From contig JAHJNN010000017.1 of the NCBI GenBank assembly GCA_018820765.1, forward strand, positions 620,001 to 684,000: 64,000 bases of DNA, written 5' to 3'. Shown here in pieces: positions 63,264-64,000 of this stretch. Source of the DNA: Gammaproteobacteria bacterium. GTDB taxonomy: Bacteria > Pseudomonadota > Gammaproteobacteria > Burkholderiales > Thiobacillaceae. The stretch's first letter is position 1, and each line of letters starts with the position of its first letter. The notes below the pieces were generated by a model. That model searched no databases and was not told the DNA's origin. It saw only the letters and a list, made by a program, of their open reading frames with translations. Made by a program: the position numbers and the translations under genes.

Positions 63264-64000
63264 TCAGCCCAGCAGCCGCGTCATCGCTTCGCGATACTTC
63301 TCGCTGGTTTTGGCTACGATTTCGGCCGGCAGTTCCGGTCCGGGCGCCTGTTTGTTCCAGCCGCTGGCCTCCAGCCAGTCGCGTACGAACTGCTTGTCGA
63401 AGCTGGGCGGGTTGCTGCCGGGGCGATACTGATCGGCCGGCCAGAAACGCGACGAATCGGGCGTCAGCGCCTCGTCGATCCACACCAGTCGGCCGGCTTC
63501 GTCGAGGCCGAACTCGAACTTGGTGTCGGCGATGATGATGCCGCGGGTGAGCGCATACTCCGCAGCAGACTTGTACAGGGCCAGGCTGACGTCGCGCACC
63601 TGTTTCGCCAGGTCGGCGCCGATCAGCGCTGCCATCTGGTCGAAATCGATGTTCTCGTCGTGCGCGCCGACCGCCGCCTTGGTCGACGGCGTGAAGATCG
63701 GTTCCGGCAGGCGGTCGGCCTGCGCAAGGCCGGCGGGCAGCGCGATGCCGCACACCGACTGGCTGGCCTGGTATTCCTTCCAGCCCGATCCCACCAAGTA
63801 GCCGCGCACGATGGCCTCGATCGGCAGCGCCTTCAGTTTTCTGACCACGATGGCGCGGCCGGCGACCTGGTCGCGCTCGCTGTCGGCCACCACCGATTCC
63901 GGCGCGATGTCGAGCGCCTGGCTCGGCACGATGGCTTTCAGCTTGTCGAACCAAAAGGCCGATACCTTCGTCAGCACTTCGCCCTTGCCCGCAATCGGCG
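63264..64000 (-). CDS. purC: SAICAR synthetase (C-terminal part, runs off the window)
   Basis: The last 245 residues of PurC, which condenses CAIR with aspartate in purine synthesis. [49 protein letters not shown] and [26 protein letters not shown] are family blocks; the N-terminal ATP-grasp-like portion lies past base 64000. It is transcribed leftward. The 201 bp between it and the YeeE gene hold a GGCGAAA/TTTCGCC hairpin (63146-63168) but no gene. Confidence 0.96.
   Translation of the reverse strand, partial: PIAGKGEVLTKVSAFWFDKLKAIVPSQALDIAPESVVADSERDQVAGRAIVVRKLKALPIEAIVRGYLVGSGWKEYQASQSVCGIALPAGLAQADRLPEPIFTPSTKAAVGAHDENIDFDQMAALIGADLAKQVRDVSLALYKSAAEYALTRGIIIADTKFEFGLDEAGRLVWIDEALTPDSSRFWPADQYRPGSNPPSFDKQFVRDWLEASGWNKQAPGPELPAEIVAKTSEKYREAMTRLLG

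Overview
The window is about 64 kb of GC-rich, densely packed bacterial chromosome. Gene content and gene order (miaB-phoH-ybeY-corC, zapB-zapA-6S RNA-fthC, gltBD, a RegB/RegA redox pair, TPP- and B12-riboswitch genes) indicate a betaproteobacterium. The c-type cytochrome, a YeeE/YedE sulfur-compound permease, a TauE/SafE exporter and the dispersed repeats would suit a Thiobacillus-like chemolithoautotroph, but that genus is an inference. I saw no rRNA, prophage, complete IS element or CRISPR array.

Layout. 1-4.7 kb: glutamate synthase (gltD start, gltB). 5-11.3 kb: an EEP-family phosphatase/nuclease, tRNA-Ala(CGC), vanZ-like and lgt genes, an ilvD fused in frame to a hexose-6-phosphate mutarotase, an orphan ParA and an ankyrin protein. 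11.4-18 kb: a DUF255 thioredoxin-fold protein ending in a 263-bp MITE-like element, a DUF2189 membrane protein, cytochrome c, an AGCS symporter, then fthC, 6S RNA, zapA and a zapB-like gene. 18-22.7 kb: cobalamin riboswitch, btuB-type receptor, cobO, gluQ. 22.8-29.3 kb: tRNA-Met, miaB-phoH-ybeY-corC, a MidA-type methyltransferase, a pteridine reductase and a bactofilin. 29.6-36.3 kb: MFS exporter, higBA, methyltransferase, metK, brnTA, a low-coding gap, and a nucleotide-sugar epimerase beside a remnant of a second epimerase start. 36.6-46 kb: waaA, tolC, rhodanese, pcm, TPP riboswitch with thiC, a 7TM diguanylate cyclase, vapBC, uppP.

46-53.8 kb is the most interesting block. RegB/RegA is followed by a putative small RNA, a TonB-dependent copper receptor (OprC/NosA type) divergent from a PCu(A)C periplasmic copper chaperone, and then a five-gene operon: ECF sigma factor, zinc-finger anti-sigma factor, a 95-residue secreted precursor with four EGKCG repeats, a DUF692/MNIO iron enzyme and a DUF2063 partner. 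This is a copper-binding RiPP locus of the HvfABC/bufferin kind, here placed next to copper uptake and delivery genes. 54-61 kb: argB, an EVE-domain protein, a TauE/SafE exporter, and a complete DSF (diffusible signal factor) quorum-sensing set: rpfF convergent with rpfC-rpfG. 61-64 kb: an alpha/beta hydrolase, a YeeE permease and the 3' part of purC.

Several repeat families are scattered through the window. Two subtypes of a REP/REPIN-like palindrome (beginning GTAGGAG) occur at five intergenic sites, and at one site they supply the stop codons of both flanking genes. Three toxin-antitoxin modules each carry a palindrome in their promoter region.
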